Assembly (NCBI RefSeq): GCF_028475105.1
Contig: NZ_CP116936.1
Location: forward strand, 1-64,000
Source: Micromonospora sp. LH3U1
Lineage (GTDB): Bacteria; Actinomycetota; Actinomycetes; Mycobacteriales; Micromonosporaceae
DNA length: 64,000 nt
Direction: 5' to 3'
Shown here: positions 25,937-35,248 of the stretch, one piece after another
How the letters are laid out: the number at the start of each line of letters is the position of its first letter
How positions within the stretch are numbered: position 1 is the first letter of the stretch
Notes under the pieces: model-generated
The model's input: only the letters and a program-made list of their open reading frames with translations
Told to the model about the DNA's origin: nothing
Database searches by the model: none
Made by a program: the position numbers and the translations under genes

Positions 25937-27325
25937 ATGCCGAGCACAGCCGCCACCGTCGTACCCGCCGCACCGGGACTGTTCGCCCCCCGGCTGAGAG
26001 CGATGACGGTGGGCAGCGTCGCGTTGATCTCGTTGCTGGCGTTCGAGGCACTGGCGGTCGGTACGGCGATGCCGACCGTCGCCCGCAGCCTGGATGGGCT
26101 GGCGCTGTACGGGATCGCGTTCGGTGGCCCATTCGCCACCGGTGTGCTCGCCATGGTGGTCTCCGGCATCTGGTGCGACGCCCGAGGTCCTCGAGGGCCG
26201 ATGTGGCACGGGGTCGCCTGGTTCGTGGTCGGGTTGCTGATCGCCGGGACCGCCCCCGTGATGAGTGCGCTGGTCGTCGGGCGGGTGGTGCAGGGGTTCG
26301 GCTCCGGGCTGCTCTCGGTGGCGCTCTACGTGATCGTCGGGCACGCGTACCCGCAGGAGTTGCACCGGCGGATCTTCGCGGCGTTCGCGGCGGCGTGGGT
26401 CGTACCGTCGCTGGTCGGACCGGCGGTGGCCGGCCTGATCGTGGAGTACCTGGGCTGGCGGTGGGTGTTCCTGGCGGTACCGGCGGTGGCTGTGCCGGCG
26501 GTGCTGCTGATCCATCCCGGCCTGCGGTCGCTGGGCCGGACTGTGGCGACGAGTCTGCCGGCCGGAGCGGCGGCGCGGATCGGTTGGGCGTGCGGGGCCG
26601 CGGTGAGTGCCGCACTGCTGCACATCGGGGGACAGCAGCGCGGTGCCACGGCCCTCGTGCTGATCGCGCTCGCCGTGGTCGGTCTGCTGGTCTGCGCCCC
26701 ACGCGTGCTGCCGGCCGGCTTCCTCCGGGCAGCCCGAGGGCTGCCCACCGTCGTCGGACTGCGCGGTCTGGCGTCGGGTGCCTTCGTCGGTGCCGAGGTG
26801 GTCATCCCCTTGATGCTGTCCCGGGAGCGGGGCCTCTCGCCGACCGCAGCCGGGCTGGTCCTCACGGTCGGGGCGCTGGCGTGGTCGGTGGGCTCCTGGT
26901 TGCAGGGCCGGATCCCGGTGCCGGCCTCCCGGGCCAGTTTGCCGCGCGTCGGGCTGAGCTGCATCACGGTTGGCACCGCCACGGTGGCGCTGGCCGTCCG
27001 GCCCGAACTGCCGGTGACCGTCGCCGTGGTCGGCTGGGCGGTCGCCGGCCTCGGCATGGGGCTGCTCTACCCGTCGTTGTCGGTGCTCACCCTGGAGTTG
27101 TCCGCCCCTGGTGAGCAGGGCCGCAACAGCTCGTCGTTGCAACTGGGCGACTCCCTCTTCGCGGCGACCGTGCTCGCGTTGACCGGGACCGTGCTGGCGG
27201 CGGGAAGCGCACCTGGCCCGGCCAGTTACACGGCGACTCTGGCGGTGGCCGCTGGCCTGGCACTGCTCGGGGCGCTGCTGGCCGGCCGTGTCGTGGTGGG
27301 CGGGAGTGCGCGGCCGGTCGGGTGA
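25937..27325 (+). CDS. Major facilitator superfamily transporter
   Basis: A 462-aa inner-membrane transporter with at least 12 hydrophobic segments. The early part (VALISLLAFEALAVGTAMP, then the SLDGLALYG loop) resembles the drug:H+ antiporter branch. The motif-A-like loop between helices 2 and 3 is SGIWCDARGPRGP. The substrate is unknown. The ATG at 25937 is chosen; upstream the frame is open to 25916 without a better site. It runs into the 27377 gene after 51 bases in the same direction. Confidence 0.88.
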   Translation: MPSTAATVVPAAPGLFAPRLRAMTVGSVALISLLAFEALAVGTAMPTVARSLDGLALYGIAFGGPFATGVLAMVVSGIWCDARGPRGPMWHGVAWFVVGLLIAGTAPVMSALVVGRVVQGFGSGLLSVALYVIVGHAYPQELHRRIFAAFAAAWVVPSLVGPAVAGLIVEYLGWRWVFLAVPAVAVPAVLLIHPGLRSLGRTVATSLPAGAAARIGWACGAAVSAALLHIGGQQRGATALVLIALAVVGLLVCAPRVLPAGFLRAARGLPTVVGLRGLASGAFVGAEVVIPLMLSRERGLSPTAAGLVLTVGALAWSVGSWLQGRIPVPASRASLPRVGLSCITVGTATVALAVRPELPVTVAVVGWAVAGLGMGLLYPSLSVLTLELSAPGEQGRNSSSLQLGDSLFAATVLALTGTVLAAGSAPGPASYTATLAVAAGLALLGALLAGRVVVGGSARPVG

Positions 27326-27376
27326 TCCAGGGATTCGGCCGCGTCCGACCTGGTCGGGCCGGGAGGATGGCGGGCG

Positions 27377-28030
27377 ATGAACTTCCTGACCATCCTGCCG
27401 CTCGCCGTGGTGATGGTCGCCGGGACCCAGTTGGTCGTGGCGGTCTTCCTCGCCTCGTCGGACCGGCCCCGGGCAGCGTCGCTGGGCTTCCTCGCAGGCG
27501 CCGGGCTGGTGGTCAGCATCGGGGTCACGGTGGGCTGGCTGCTGACCCGGTTGGTGGGCGGTCTGGTCGCCGATGCCAGCGCCGTCGCGGGCAAGGTCGA
27601 TCGCGGTCCCGTCATCGACCTGGTGGTGCTCGCCCTGCTGGTCAGCCTGGCCGTGGTGGTCTGGGTCCGGCGGGGCCGGGCTGGGCCGCCGAGATGGTTG
27701 GGGAGTGTCGAGCACGCCGAGCCACGCCAGGCACTCCGACTGGGTGCGCTGCTCTTCGTGGTGACGCCCACCGATGACCTGACCATGGCCGCCGTCGGTG
27801 CGAGCGTGGCCCGACACAACCTGCCGTGGTGGCACCTGGTGCCGTTCGTGCTGCTCACCGTGCTCCTGCTCGCCCTGCCCCTACTGGCGTTACTGCTCCT
27901 CGGGGACAAGGCGGCGCGGGCGCTGACCCGGATGCGGGAGTGGGCCGAGGGGCACGCCTGGATCGTCAACGAGATCGTGATCGCGTTCTTCGCACTGTTG
28001 ACCGTGTTGGACCTGATGCGTTCGGGGTGA
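27377..28030 (+). CDS. GAP/Sap-family membrane protein
   Basis: A 217-aa protein with six predicted membrane helices (for example 5-26, 35-58, 77-95 and 145-170). Character and the motif VTPTDDLTMAAVGASVA fit the GAP/Sap family (peptidoglycolipid-addressing proteins), some members of which affect export of cell-wall lipids in mycobacteria. The function in this organism is unproven. GGGAGG is ten bases before the ATG. Confidence 0.82.
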   Translation: MNFLTILPLAVVMVAGTQLVVAVFLASSDRPRAASLGFLAGAGLVVSIGVTVGWLLTRLVGGLVADASAVAGKVDRGPVIDLVVLALLVSLAVVVWVRRGRAGPPRWLGSVEHAEPRQALRLGALLFVVTPTDDLTMAAVGASVARHNLPWWHLVPFVLLTVLLLALPLLALLLLGDKAARALTRMREWAEGHAWIVNEIVIAFFALLTVLDLMRSG

Positions 28031-28101
28031 GCCGGACACGTACGGGGGACCCGGGCGGAAATGAGAGCAACAACAGTTCACGTTCGTCTTACGGTGACGC
28101 C

Positions 28102-28296
28102 ATGTTCGCTGTCGTCACCACGGTGATCCTCTACGTCTTCGGCTTCGTCTTCCTCTACGGCGTGATCCGGCTGGGTGTCCGGCACGCCATGGAGGATCTG
28201 GAGCTGCAACGGGCCAAGGTCCAGCGCGAAGCGGAGCTGGCGGCCGCCCGGGACCGCTCCTTCATGCGCGACAACGCTTTCCTCGCCGGCAGTTGA
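28102..28296 (+). CDS. Small single-helix membrane protein
   Basis: A 64-aa protein with one N-terminal membrane helix (about 4-24, VVTTVILYVFGFVFLYGV) and a charged helical tail (about 28-55, MEDLELQRAKVQREAELAAA). It is too short for family assignment by eye. ATG at 28102; codon bias fits a gene. It lies between the GAP-family gene and ybaK in the same direction. Confidence 0.65.
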   Translation: MFAVVTTVILYVFGFVFLYGVIRLGVRHAMEDLELQRAKVQREAELAAARDRSFMRDNAFLAGS

Positions 28297-28391
28297 GCAC
28301 CGGCTCCGTCCGGCCCGGGCCGGTGGCGTCGCGGGGCAACCCGGGAGCCGCCGGGCGGTTCAGCGTCGCGGATGCGAAGATCGCACCCGTG

Positions 28392-28940
28392 ATGGGAACG
28401 CTGAAGACCGAACCGGCCCGCGCCCGCCTCGACCTGCTCGCTCCGCCGGTGGCGGAGGCCATCGCGCAGTGGCCCGCCGACGCGCCGGTCGACGTCAATG
28501 ACGTGCTGGTCGCGCCGATCGACGCCGATCTCGCCGACACCGCGGCGTTCTGCGCGGCGTACGAGGTGGGGTTGGAAGTGTCGGCCAACTGTGTCGTGGT
28601 GGCCGGTAAGCGTGAGGGTGTGGTCCGCTACGCGGCCTGCATCGTCCTGGCCACCACCCGGGCCGACGTGAACGGGGTGGCCCGCCGAACGCTGGACGTC
28701 CGCAAGGCGAGCTTCGCCCCGATGACCGACGCCGTCGAGTTGACCGGCATGGAGTACGGCGGCATCACCCCGATCGGGCTGCCGGCGCAGTGGCCGATCC
28801 TGGTGGACGCGCGGGTGATCGCCACACCACACGTGATCATTGGGTCCGGCGTACGGCACAGCAAGATCGCGCTGCCGGGGCCGGCTCTGGGTGCGCTGCC
28901 CGGGGCGCAGGTGGTGGAAGGCCTGGCCAGGCCAGCCTGA
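28392..28940 (+). CDS. YbaK/EbsC-type aminoacyl-tRNA deacylase
   Basis: A 182-aa protein of the YbaK/ProX editing superfamily, with the fold segments CVVVAGKREG, VRYAACIVLATTRADVN and the conserved glycine-rich GGITPIGLP loop near 125. These proteins clear mischarged tRNA, usually Cys- or Ala-tRNA(Pro), or related species. The exact substrate cannot be read here. The presence of proS 3.5 kb away is suggestive but may be coincidence. ATG at 28392; an in-frame GTG at 28389 is possible. Confidence 0.88.
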   Translation: MGTLKTEPARARLDLLAPPVAEAIAQWPADAPVDVNDVLVAPIDADLADTAAFCAAYEVGLEVSANCVVVAGKREGVVRYAACIVLATTRADVNGVARRTLDVRKASFAPMTDAVELTGMEYGGITPIGLPAQWPILVDARVIATPHVIIGSGVRHSKIALPGPALGALPGAQVVEGLARPA

Positions 28941-29014
28941 CCAGACACCGGCATCGATACCGTTGCACGTGAAACATCGCGGTTGTCGATGCCGGGTGCC
29001 GTTTGGCCGGTGAC

Positions 29015-29656
29015 TCAGTGTGAGTGGGCTCCGGATTCGCGCTGCTCGACCTCGGTGAGCGCGGCGAGCAGCGTCTGCACCTCCTGTGCGCCGGAGACCG
29101 CGTACTTCCCGGCCAGGACGAAGGTCGGCACACTGGTGATGCCCAGGTCCCGGGCGGCGGCCAGCTCGGCGGCCACGTGGTCGGCGCGCTCGTCGGAATC
29201 GAGGAATCGACGGGCGTCGGCCGCGTCCAGGCCGATCCCGCCGGCCACGGTGGCCAGGGCCTCCCGGGAACCAACGTCGACACCCTGGTTGAAGTGCGCC
29301 TGGTAGAGCGCCTCCACCATCTCGGCCGCCCGACCGTGGTCGGTGGCGTAGGAGACCAGCCGGTGCGCGTCGAAGGTGTTGGCGATCACCGCGCGGCCGT
29401 AGTCCAGCCGTAGACCGTCACCCGCCGCGACCTGGGTCACGTGGGCAACCATCTGCTGGGCGCGCTCCGGGCCGCCGAACTTGGCGGCCAGCGCTTCCAC
29501 CAGCGGGCGGGGCTCGGGCACCGGTGACGGGTCGAGCTGGAACGGCCGGTAGCGGACCGTCACCTCGCCCTCGTAACTGGCGAGGGCCTCATCCAGGCGG
29601 CGCTTGCCGATGTAGCACCACGGGCAGATGACGTCCGCGTAGATCTCGATCTCCAT
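29015..29656 (-). CDS. DsbA-family oxidoreductase, FrnE-like
   Basis: A 213-aa thioredoxin-fold protein with CPWC at residues 11-14 in IYADVICPWCYIGKRRLDEA, followed by the helical insertion of DsbA/FrnE proteins and a cis-proline loop TSVPTFVLAGKY. No signal peptide is seen, so it is cytoplasmic like FrnE and polyketide-cluster relatives. It likely acts as a thiol-disulfide oxidoreductase or isomerase. The ATG at 29656 gives MEIEIYAD; a TTG four codons earlier is an alternative. It follows sufE with a 20-base gap. Confidence 0.9.
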   Translation of the reverse strand: MEIEIYADVICPWCYIGKRRLDEALASYEGEVTVRYRPFQLDPSPVPEPRPLVEALAAKFGGPERAQQMVAHVTQVAAGDGLRLDYGRAVIANTFDAHRLVSYATDHGRAAEMVEALYQAHFNQGVDVGSREALATVAGGIGLDAADARRFLDSDERADHVAAELAAARDLGITSVPTFVLAGKYAVSGAQEVQTLLAALTEVEQRESGAHSH

Positions 29657-29676
29657 GATCGGTGGCAACCTCGCGG

Positions 29677-30102
29677 TCAGCCCAGTTGTTCCCGGACCTG
29701 CCGCTTGAGACGGCCCAGGATCGCCGTGCCGCCGCGTACCCGCAGCGGGCTGATCGCCTGCGTCAGACCCATCCGCTGATAGAGATCGTCCGGAACGGCC
29801 AGCACCTGCTCGGCGCTCGCGCCCGCCAGCCCTTCAGCGAGGATCCCGGCGAACGCCCGGGTGGTGGGCGCCTCCGGTGGGCAGTCGAAGAGCGTCTCCA
29901 CGGTGCCCTCCGGAGTCACCCGGGCGCGCAGGAAGAACGCCGTCTGACACTCCGGCACCTGCTCCATGCCCTCGCGCTCGGCGCCGTCCGGCAGGGCCGG
30001 GATGACGTCGGCATACTCCAGGAGCATTTCCAGCACCAGGTCGCGCGGCGCGGCGGCGAACTCGTCGACGATCTCGGCCAGTCGGGCCGGCATGTCAGCC
30101 AT
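29677..30102 (-). CDS. SufE-like sulfur acceptor
   Basis: A 141-aa SufE-family protein that accepts persulfide sulfur from a cysteine desulfurase for Fe-S cluster assembly. The acceptor cysteine is Cys52 in VPECQTAFFL. The downstream FDCPPEAPTTRAFAGIL and ISPLRVRGG segments match the family. In other actinobacteria sufE can neighbour a rhodanese gene; here the rhodanese is 7.5 kb away (37569-38471). It probably shares a transcript with the downstream DsbA gene. Confidence 0.9.
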   Translation of the reverse strand: MADMPARLAEIVDEFAAAPRDLVLEMLLEYADVIPALPDGAEREGMEQVPECQTAFFLRARVTPEGTVETLFDCPPEAPTTRAFAGILAEGLAGASAEQVLAVPDDLYQRMGLTQAISPLRVRGGTAILGRLKRQVREQLG

Positions 30103-30134
30103 GTGTCGAGGCTACCGCCGTCGTGCGGGACGCC

Positions 30135-30560
30135 TCAGACGGTGGGTGACTGCTCGCTGATCTCACTGAGGGCGCTGGTCGGGTCGAGTTGCATGGCCAG
30201 GTCGCCGAGCGAGACGATCCCGACCAGCTTGCGGTCGCTGTCGCAGACCAGCACCCGCCGGATGCCCCGGTCCCGCATGAGCGTCGCCGCCTCACCCGCC
30301 GTGCAGTGCTGCTCGATCATGACCACCTCACGGGTGACGATCGAGCCGATGGTGGTGGCCGCGGGGGAGCTGTTCTCCGCCACGGCCCGCACCACGATGT
30401 CCCGATCGGTGAGCATGCCGGCGAGGCTGGCGCCGTCGGTGACCACCACGTCGCCGATGTCCGCCTCCTTCATCACCCTGGCCGCCTCGTCCAGAGTGGT
30501 CTCCACCGGCAGGTACACGACCTGCTTGGTCATCACGTCACTGACCCGGTAACCGGTCAT
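30135..30560 (-). CDS. Two-CBS-domain protein
   Basis: A 141-aa protein made of a CBS pair: VSDVMTKQVVYLPVETTLDE opens the first and IVTREVVMIEQHCTAGEA the second, each with the TDRDI/SLGDLA helix at its end. CBS pairs bind adenine nucleotides and act as stand-alone energy sensors; the partner is unknown. The ATG at 30560 has GGAGG five bases before it, so the longer frame to 30599 is rejected. It follows proS on the minus strand. Confidence 0.9.
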   Translation of the reverse strand: MTGYRVSDVMTKQVVYLPVETTLDEAARVMKEADIGDVVVTDGASLAGMLTDRDIVVRAVAENSSPAATTIGSIVTREVVMIEQHCTAGEAATLMRDRGIRRVLVCDSDRKLVGIVSLGDLAMQLDPTSALSEISEQSPTV

Positions 30561-30617
30561 GAGAGCCTCCGAAGACGTTTTCACCCGATCCCACTGCACT
30601 ACCCCGTGAAGCGACAG

Positions 30618-32387
30618 CTACACCAGGTTCCCACGTTCTCGGCGTACCTCATGGACAAGCCTGTCCACCAGACCGTCCAGCGGTAGCTCGGCGCGCGCGT
30701 CGCCGGCCCGTTCACGCAGCTCGACGTACCCGTCGGCGAGTCGGCGGCCGACCACGACGGCCCGGGGGATGCCGATCAGCTCGGCGTCGGTGAACTTGAC
30801 CCCGGCCGAGACGTGCGTGCGGTCGTCGACCAGCACCCGCAGACCAGCGGCGGCCAGGCGCCCGCCGAGCTCCTGCGCCGCGTCGAGCTGCGGGCCCTTG
30901 CCCGCAACCACCAAGTGTACGTCGCACGGCGCGATCGCCGCCGGCCAGATCAGCCCCCGGTCGTCGTGATGCTGCTCGGCGATGGCCGCCACCGCCCGGG
31001 ACACCCCGATGCCGTAGGAGCCCATGGTCGGCCGGACCGGCTTGCCAGCCGGCCCGAGCACGTCGACCGCGAAGGCGTCGGTGAACCGGCGGCCGAGCTG
31101 GAAGATGTGCCCGATCTCGATGCCCCGCCGGATCGTCAGCTCACCGGCCTCGCAGTCGGGGCAGGGGTCGCCGGCGCGTACGTCGGCCGCCTCGATGGTG
31201 CCCTCGGGTGTGAAGTCCCGCCCGCAGACGACGTCGGTCGCGTGTCGGCCCGGCTCGTTCGCCCCGGTCAACCAGGCCGAGCCGGCCCCTACCCGCGGAT
31301 CGACCAGGTAACGAATGCCCAGCTTGTCGAGCAGTTGCGGCCCGATGTACCCGCGTACCAACTCCGGATGTTCGGCCCACTCCTCGAAGACGGTCACCTC
31401 CGCCGGGTGCAGGGCGGCGCCGACCCGCTTCAGGTCGACCTCCCGGTCACCGGGAAGCCCGACGACCAGAGGCTCGGCCCGATCCGCGCCCGGCTGGCGA
31501 ACGGACAGCACGACGTTCTTCAGGGTGTCGGCGGCGGTCCAGCCGTCCCGACCGCCCAACCGACGGGCGTTGGCCAACTCCACCAGGCTGGCGATCGTCG
31601 GAGTCTCCGGTGTGTCGTGGACCTCGACAGCCGGCTGCGTGGTCGGGTCACCGGCAGCCGGCGCCCGGGTGATCACCGCCTCGGTGTTGGCCGCGTAGTC
31701 GCAGGCGGTACAGCCCACGAAGGTGTCCTCGCCGACCGGTGTCGCCGCCAGGAACTCCTCCGACGCGGACCCGCCCATGGCGCCGGACATCGCCTGCACC
31801 ACCGTGTAGTCCAGGCCCAACCGGTCGAAAATCCGCTGGTACGCCGCTCGATGCCGCGCGTACGCGTCCCGCAGCCCCGCCTCGTCCAGGTCGAAGGAGT
31901 ACGCGTCCTTCATCAGGAACTCCCGGCCGCGCAGCAGCCCCGCCCGCGGACGCGCCTCGTCGCGGAACTTCGTCTGCACCTGGAACAACGTCACGGGGAA
32001 GTCCCGGTACGAGGTGACCAGGTCCTTGACCAGCAGTGCCGCCATCTCCTCGTGGGTGGGCGCCAACAGGTGCTCGGCACCGCGCCGGTCGGCGAGGGTG
32101 AAGATGTCGTCGCCGTACTCCGTCCACCGGCCGCTCGTCCGGTAGGGCTCAGCAGGCAGCAGCGCGGGGAAGTGCACCTCCTGGTCGCCGATCGCGATCA
32201 GTTCGGCGCGCACCACCTCGGTGATCCGATCCAGCACCAGCTTGCCCAGCGGCAGCCACGTGTAGCCGCCCGGTGCGGCACGACGGATGTAACCGGCGCG
32301 CAGCAGCAGCCGGTGGCTCGGCACCTCCGCGTCGGCCGGATCCTCGCGCAGGGTCCGCAGCAACAGGGTCGACATGCGTAGCAGCAT
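30618..32387 (-). CDS. proS: Prolyl-tRNA synthetase (bacterial type)
   Basis: A 589-aa class II synthetase that charges tRNA(Pro). Motif 2 ([20 protein letters not shown]) and motif 3 ([17 protein letters not shown]) are clear. The inserted editing domain lies at about 225-400, and a C-terminal anticodon-binding domain follows with [20 protein letters not shown]. Length fits the bacterial editing form. The ATG at 32387 gives [17 protein letters not shown]; an ATG four codons later is possible. No ribosome site is visible for either, so it may be leaderless. Confidence 0.95.
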   Translation of the reverse strand: MLLRMSTLLLRTLREDPADAEVPSHRLLLRAGYIRRAAPGGYTWLPLGKLVLDRITEVVRAELIAIGDQEVHFPALLPAEPYRTSGRWTEYGDDIFTLADRRGAEHLLAPTHEEMAALLVKDLVTSYRDFPVTLFQVQTKFRDEARPRAGLLRGREFLMKDAYSFDLDEAGLRDAYARHRAAYQRIFDRLGLDYTVVQAMSGAMGGSASEEFLAATPVGEDTFVGCTACDYAANTEAVITRAPAAGDPTTQPAVEVHDTPETPTIASLVELANARRLGGRDGWTAADTLKNVVLSVRQPGADRAEPLVVGLPGDREVDLKRVGAALHPAEVTVFEEWAEHPELVRGYIGPQLLDKLGIRYLVDPRVGAGSAWLTGANEPGRHATDVVCGRDFTPEGTIEAADVRAGDPCPDCEAGELTIRRGIEIGHIFQLGRRFTDAFAVDVLGPAGKPVRPTMGSYGIGVSRAVAAIAEQHHDDRGLIWPAAIAPCDVHLVVAGKGPQLDAAQELGGRLAAAGLRVLVDDRTHVSAGVKFTDAELIGIPRAVVVGRRLADGYVELRERAGDARAELPLDGLVDRLVHEVRRERGNLV

Positions 32388-32565
32388 GCGCGCAGCGTAG
32401 AGCCGTGCCGAGCGGCCGAGCGACCCAATTCGTCCGGTGCGTCGCAGGCCGTTGCTCGGGAGCGCTCGAAAATGGCCTGTCCGTGCCGGCAACCACGGTT
32501 GCCCAGGGCGGCGTCTGGAGAGGCATCACCTCCCTCACGCACCACGACCCAAAGGATCGGCCCGT

Positions 32566-33096
32566 GTGGACCCTCTGCTGAGTGAGTTCGACTCGTTCGT
32601 CCGTACCCGCACGCCGGCGTTGCTGCGCTCGGCCTACCTGCTCACCGGTGACCAGCACCTGGCCGAGGATCTCGTCCAGTCGGCCCTGGCCCGAACGCAC
32701 CGGTCCTGGAACCGGCTGCACCACAGCGGCAACGCCGAGGCGTACACGCGCAAGACCATGTACCACGTGCAGGTGTCCTGGTGGCGGCGGCGCCGGGTAC
32801 CCGAGTCGATGCCGGGCGACCTGCCCGAGCCACGCGGAGGCGACTCGGCCCCGGACCACGCGCAACAGACCAGCCTGCGGCTCACCCTCCGGTCGGCGCT
32901 GACGAAGCTCTCCCCGAAGCAACGGGCCGTGCTGGTGCTGCGGTTCTTCGAGGACCGCACCGAGGCGGAGACCGCCGACCTGCTCGGCGTCACCGTCGGC
33001 ACGGTGAAGAGCCAGACAGCCAGGTCGCTGGCCAAGCTGCGAGTGGTCGCGCCCGAGCTCGCCGAGCTGTACGTCCTGGAAGGAAGCGACCGATGA
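32566..33096 (+). CDS. SigE-family ECF sigma factor, pair 1
   Basis: A 176-aa sigma factor with region 2 (about 12-75; LLRSAYLLTGDQHLAEDLVQ, then AYTRKTMYHV) and region 4 (about 110-165; LSPKQRAVLVLRFFEDRTEA, then GVTVGTVKSQTARSLAKL). It matches the actinobacterial SigE-like short ECF type. GTG at 32566 with AAAGGA upstream. Its stop overlaps the next gene (ATGA), so the propeller gene is translationally coupled and is likely the partner regulator. The family members of the second pair are at 39699-40247. Confidence 0.92.
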   Translation: MDPLLSEFDSFVRTRTPALLRSAYLLTGDQHLAEDLVQSALARTHRSWNRLHHSGNAEAYTRKTMYHVQVSWWRRRRVPESMPGDLPEPRGGDSAPDHAQQTSLRLTLRSALTKLSPKQRAVLVLRFFEDRTEAETADLLGVTVGTVKSQTARSLAKLRVVAPELAELYVLEGSDR

Positions 33097-34277
33097 ACGA
33101 CCAGCGCCTCCGGCTCGACCTGACCGAGCTGGCCGAAGAGGTCACCGTGGTCGACCTGCGGGACCGGACCCTGCGTGCGTCCCGTCGGCTCGGTATCCAG
33201 CGGGCGGTGGCCACCTCCGCCGCCGCACTGGTGCTGATCGCGGCGGCGGCCGGCACTGCCTTCGCCATTCGCCCGAACCAGTCTCCAACCCCACTGCCCG
33301 CCGACACTCCGTCGGTCACGCCGACGCCGACGCCGTCAGCCAACCCGACGCCGTCCACCAGCACCAGCGACGCACCGGGCTCACCGCCCAGTAGCGGGTC
33401 CGACACGAACACGCCCACGGTGAAGATCGGCAAGCTCTTCTACGGGCCCGCCGAGGTGACCGGCGCGGAGAACGCGAACCTGCGATCCTGGCGCCCCGGC
33501 GACAACCCGGTACGACTGCTGGCACTGCCCGAGCTCGCGTGGAAGGGCAACGCGAGCATCTCGCCAGACGGCCGCCGGGTGGCCTGGGTGGACAGCGACG
33601 GCAAGAGCAACAACCTCTTCGTCGCCAACGCCGACGGCTCCGACAAGCAAAAGGTGCGCTCGGGTGTCGATCCGTACTGCGTCACCGCGGTCTGGTCGCC
33701 GGACGGGCGGCAACTGCTGTTCCGGGAGACGAAGGCGAACGACGCGGGTGGACCCGGCCGATATGGCGTGCTGGACGTGCGCTCGACGGCAAAGACCGTG
33801 CGCTGGTGGACCACTGAACCTGACGCCTGCCACGCCCTCTGGTCGGCCGACGGTCAGACCATCGCCATGAACACCAACCTCGGGGTCACGCTCTACGGCA
33901 CGGACGGCACGACGAGGCGAGTCGTTCCCGGCTTCTCCCGGGACGGTTGGCGCAGCAACGACGTCGCCAGCCTCTCCCCGGACGGCTCCCGGATCGCCCT
34001 GCTGCGGGAAAAGCCGGGTGGGGACGATGGCGACGTCGCTCGCGACCTGCGGGTCAACGTTGTGTTGGACACCCGGACCGGGAAGACGATCGCGTTGCCA
34101 CTCGGCGGACGCGAGCTGCGGCAGGTCTACTTCCAGACCGACGGCGTGATGGTCGTGCGGGTCCAGGCCGGCAGCGGGTACGCCGTGCTGTTGGTGAACG
34201 AGGACGGCCGGAAGATCTCCGAAAGCGCCGAGCCGGCGGCCCTGAAGGACATGCAGATCCTGGCCGTCGTGGCCTGA
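33093..34277 (+). CDS. One-TM beta-propeller protein, candidate anti-sigma partner 1
   Basis: A 394-aa membrane-anchored protein. The cytoplasmic N-terminus (about 1-42, LDLTELAEEVTVVDLRDRTL) precedes one membrane helix (about 44-63) and a Pro/Thr/Ser linker (about 65-110). A TolB/WD40-like beta propeller follows, with repeated ISPDGRRVAWVD, WSPDGRQLLFRE and LSPDGSRIALL units. It overlaps the sigma stop by four bases. The arrangement suggests an extracytoplasmic sensor that binds the sigma factor with its N-terminus; no zinc anti-sigma motif is seen. The gene ends at a strong terminator. Confidence 0.88.
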   Translation: MNDQRLRLDLTELAEEVTVVDLRDRTLRASRRLGIQRAVATSAAALVLIAAAAGTAFAIRPNQSPTPLPADTPSVTPTPTPSANPTPSTSTSDAPGSPPSSGSDTNTPTVKIGKLFYGPAEVTGAENANLRSWRPGDNPVRLLALPELAWKGNASISPDGRRVAWVDSDGKSNNLFVANADGSDKQKVRSGVDPYCVTAVWSPDGRQLLFRETKANDAGGPGRYGVLDVRSTAKTVRWWTTEPDACHALWSADGQTIAMNTNLGVTLYGTDGTTRRVVPGFSRDGWRSNDVASLSPDGSRIALLREKPGGDDGDVARDLRVNVVLDTRTGKTIALPLGGRELRQVYFQTDGVMVVRVQAGSGYAVLLVNEDGRKISESAEPAALKDMQILAVVA

Positions 34278-34291
34278 CGACTGGTAAGGCA

Positions 34292-34324
34292 AAGGGCGGG
34301 TCACCCTCGAGGTGGCCCGCCCTT
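34292..34324 (+). terminator. Terminator after sigma/propeller pair 1
   Basis: Long hairpin: AAGGGCGGG (34292-34300) pairs with CCCGCCCTT (34316-34324), with a further inner stem CACC/GGTG. It starts 15 bases after the gene stop. Confidence 0.88.
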
Positions 34325-34478
34325 CTGCGGTCTCCCGCACCGACCGTCGCGACGACGTCGGGGGTTGTCGCGCGGCTGGCCCATGACCTCCGCCACGTCG
34401 TCCGATCGGGGCACCACCGACCGTGGCTACGGTGACAGACTGGTCGCCGCAGGCAACGATGGCGTAAGGGGGGCGCGG

Positions 34479-35246
34479 GTGGGCTGGCGCAGTTTTGTCG
34501 CGGTCGGGGACAGCTTCACCGAGGGCATGGACGACGCGTACCCGGACGGCAGCTACCGGGGCTGGGCGGACCTGGTGGCGACCCGGCTCGCCGTCGAGGC
34601 GGGCCCCGACTTCCGGTACGCGAACCTGGCCATCCGAGGCCGGCTCTTCCCCGGGGTGGTCGCCGAGCAGGTGCCCGCGGCGGTGGCGATGAAGCCCGAC
34701 CTGATCAGCTTCGCGGCCGGCGGCAACGACGTGCTGCGCCGCACCTTCAACCCGGACACGCTTGTCGCCCGCTTCGACGAGGTGGTCCGGCAGCTGCGCT
34801 CGGGCGGCGCGGACGTGCTGCTGTTCCGGTTCGCCGACGTGATGGCCCGACTGCCCGGCCAGCGCCTCGTCGCTCCCCGGGTGCAGTTGCTCAACCAGGC
34901 GGTCGGCGAGACCGCTGAGCGCCACGGTGCCATGTTGGTCGACCTGTACGCCGACGACACGTTCCTCAATCCGATGCTCTGGAGCACCGACCGTCTGCAC
35001 CTCTCCCCGGCAGGCCACCGACGGGTCGCGGGTCAGGTGTTGAACGCGCTCGGGGTTGGGTGCGACGAGGACTGGTTGATGGTCCCGCCGCACCCGGCGC
35101 CGTCGCCGTGGCTGGCCGCCCGAGCCGCCGATGTGCGCTGGGCCGGTCAGTACCTCGCACCCTGGGTGAAGCGGCGGCTCACCGGCCGGTCGTCCGGTGA
35201 CACGGTGACGGCGAAGCGTCCGCTGCTCGGGCCGATCGTCGACTGA
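34479..35246 (+). CDS. SGNH/GDSL-type hydrolase
   Basis: A 255-aa hydrolase. Block I is VAVGDSFTEGM with the nucleophile Ser12, block III GGNDVLRR has the oxyanion Asn, and block V DRLHLSPAGHR carries the Asp-His pair. No signal peptide is visible, so it acts in the cytoplasm on an unknown ester or lipid. GTG at 34479 with AAGGGGGG seven bases upstream. The next gene starts three bases after its stop, indicating one transcript. Confidence 0.92.
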   Translation: MGWRSFVAVGDSFTEGMDDAYPDGSYRGWADLVATRLAVEAGPDFRYANLAIRGRLFPGVVAEQVPAAVAMKPDLISFAAGGNDVLRRTFNPDTLVARFDEVVRQLRSGGADVLLFRFADVMARLPGQRLVAPRVQLLNQAVGETAERHGAMLVDLYADDTFLNPMLWSTDRLHLSPAGHRRVAGQVLNALGVGCDEDWLMVPPHPAPSPWLAARAADVRWAGQYLAPWVKRRLTGRSSGDTVTAKRPLLGPIVD

Positions 35247-35248
35247 GA

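Noticed and set aside
25029..27835. Two long minus-strand frames (557 and 675 codons) opposite the MFS region
   Set aside because: Both overlap convincing plus-strand genes and have a composition of translated GC-rich antisense DNA.
30813..32381. A 522-codon plus-strand frame opposite proS
   Set aside because: proS carries all class II motifs; the opposite frame has none.
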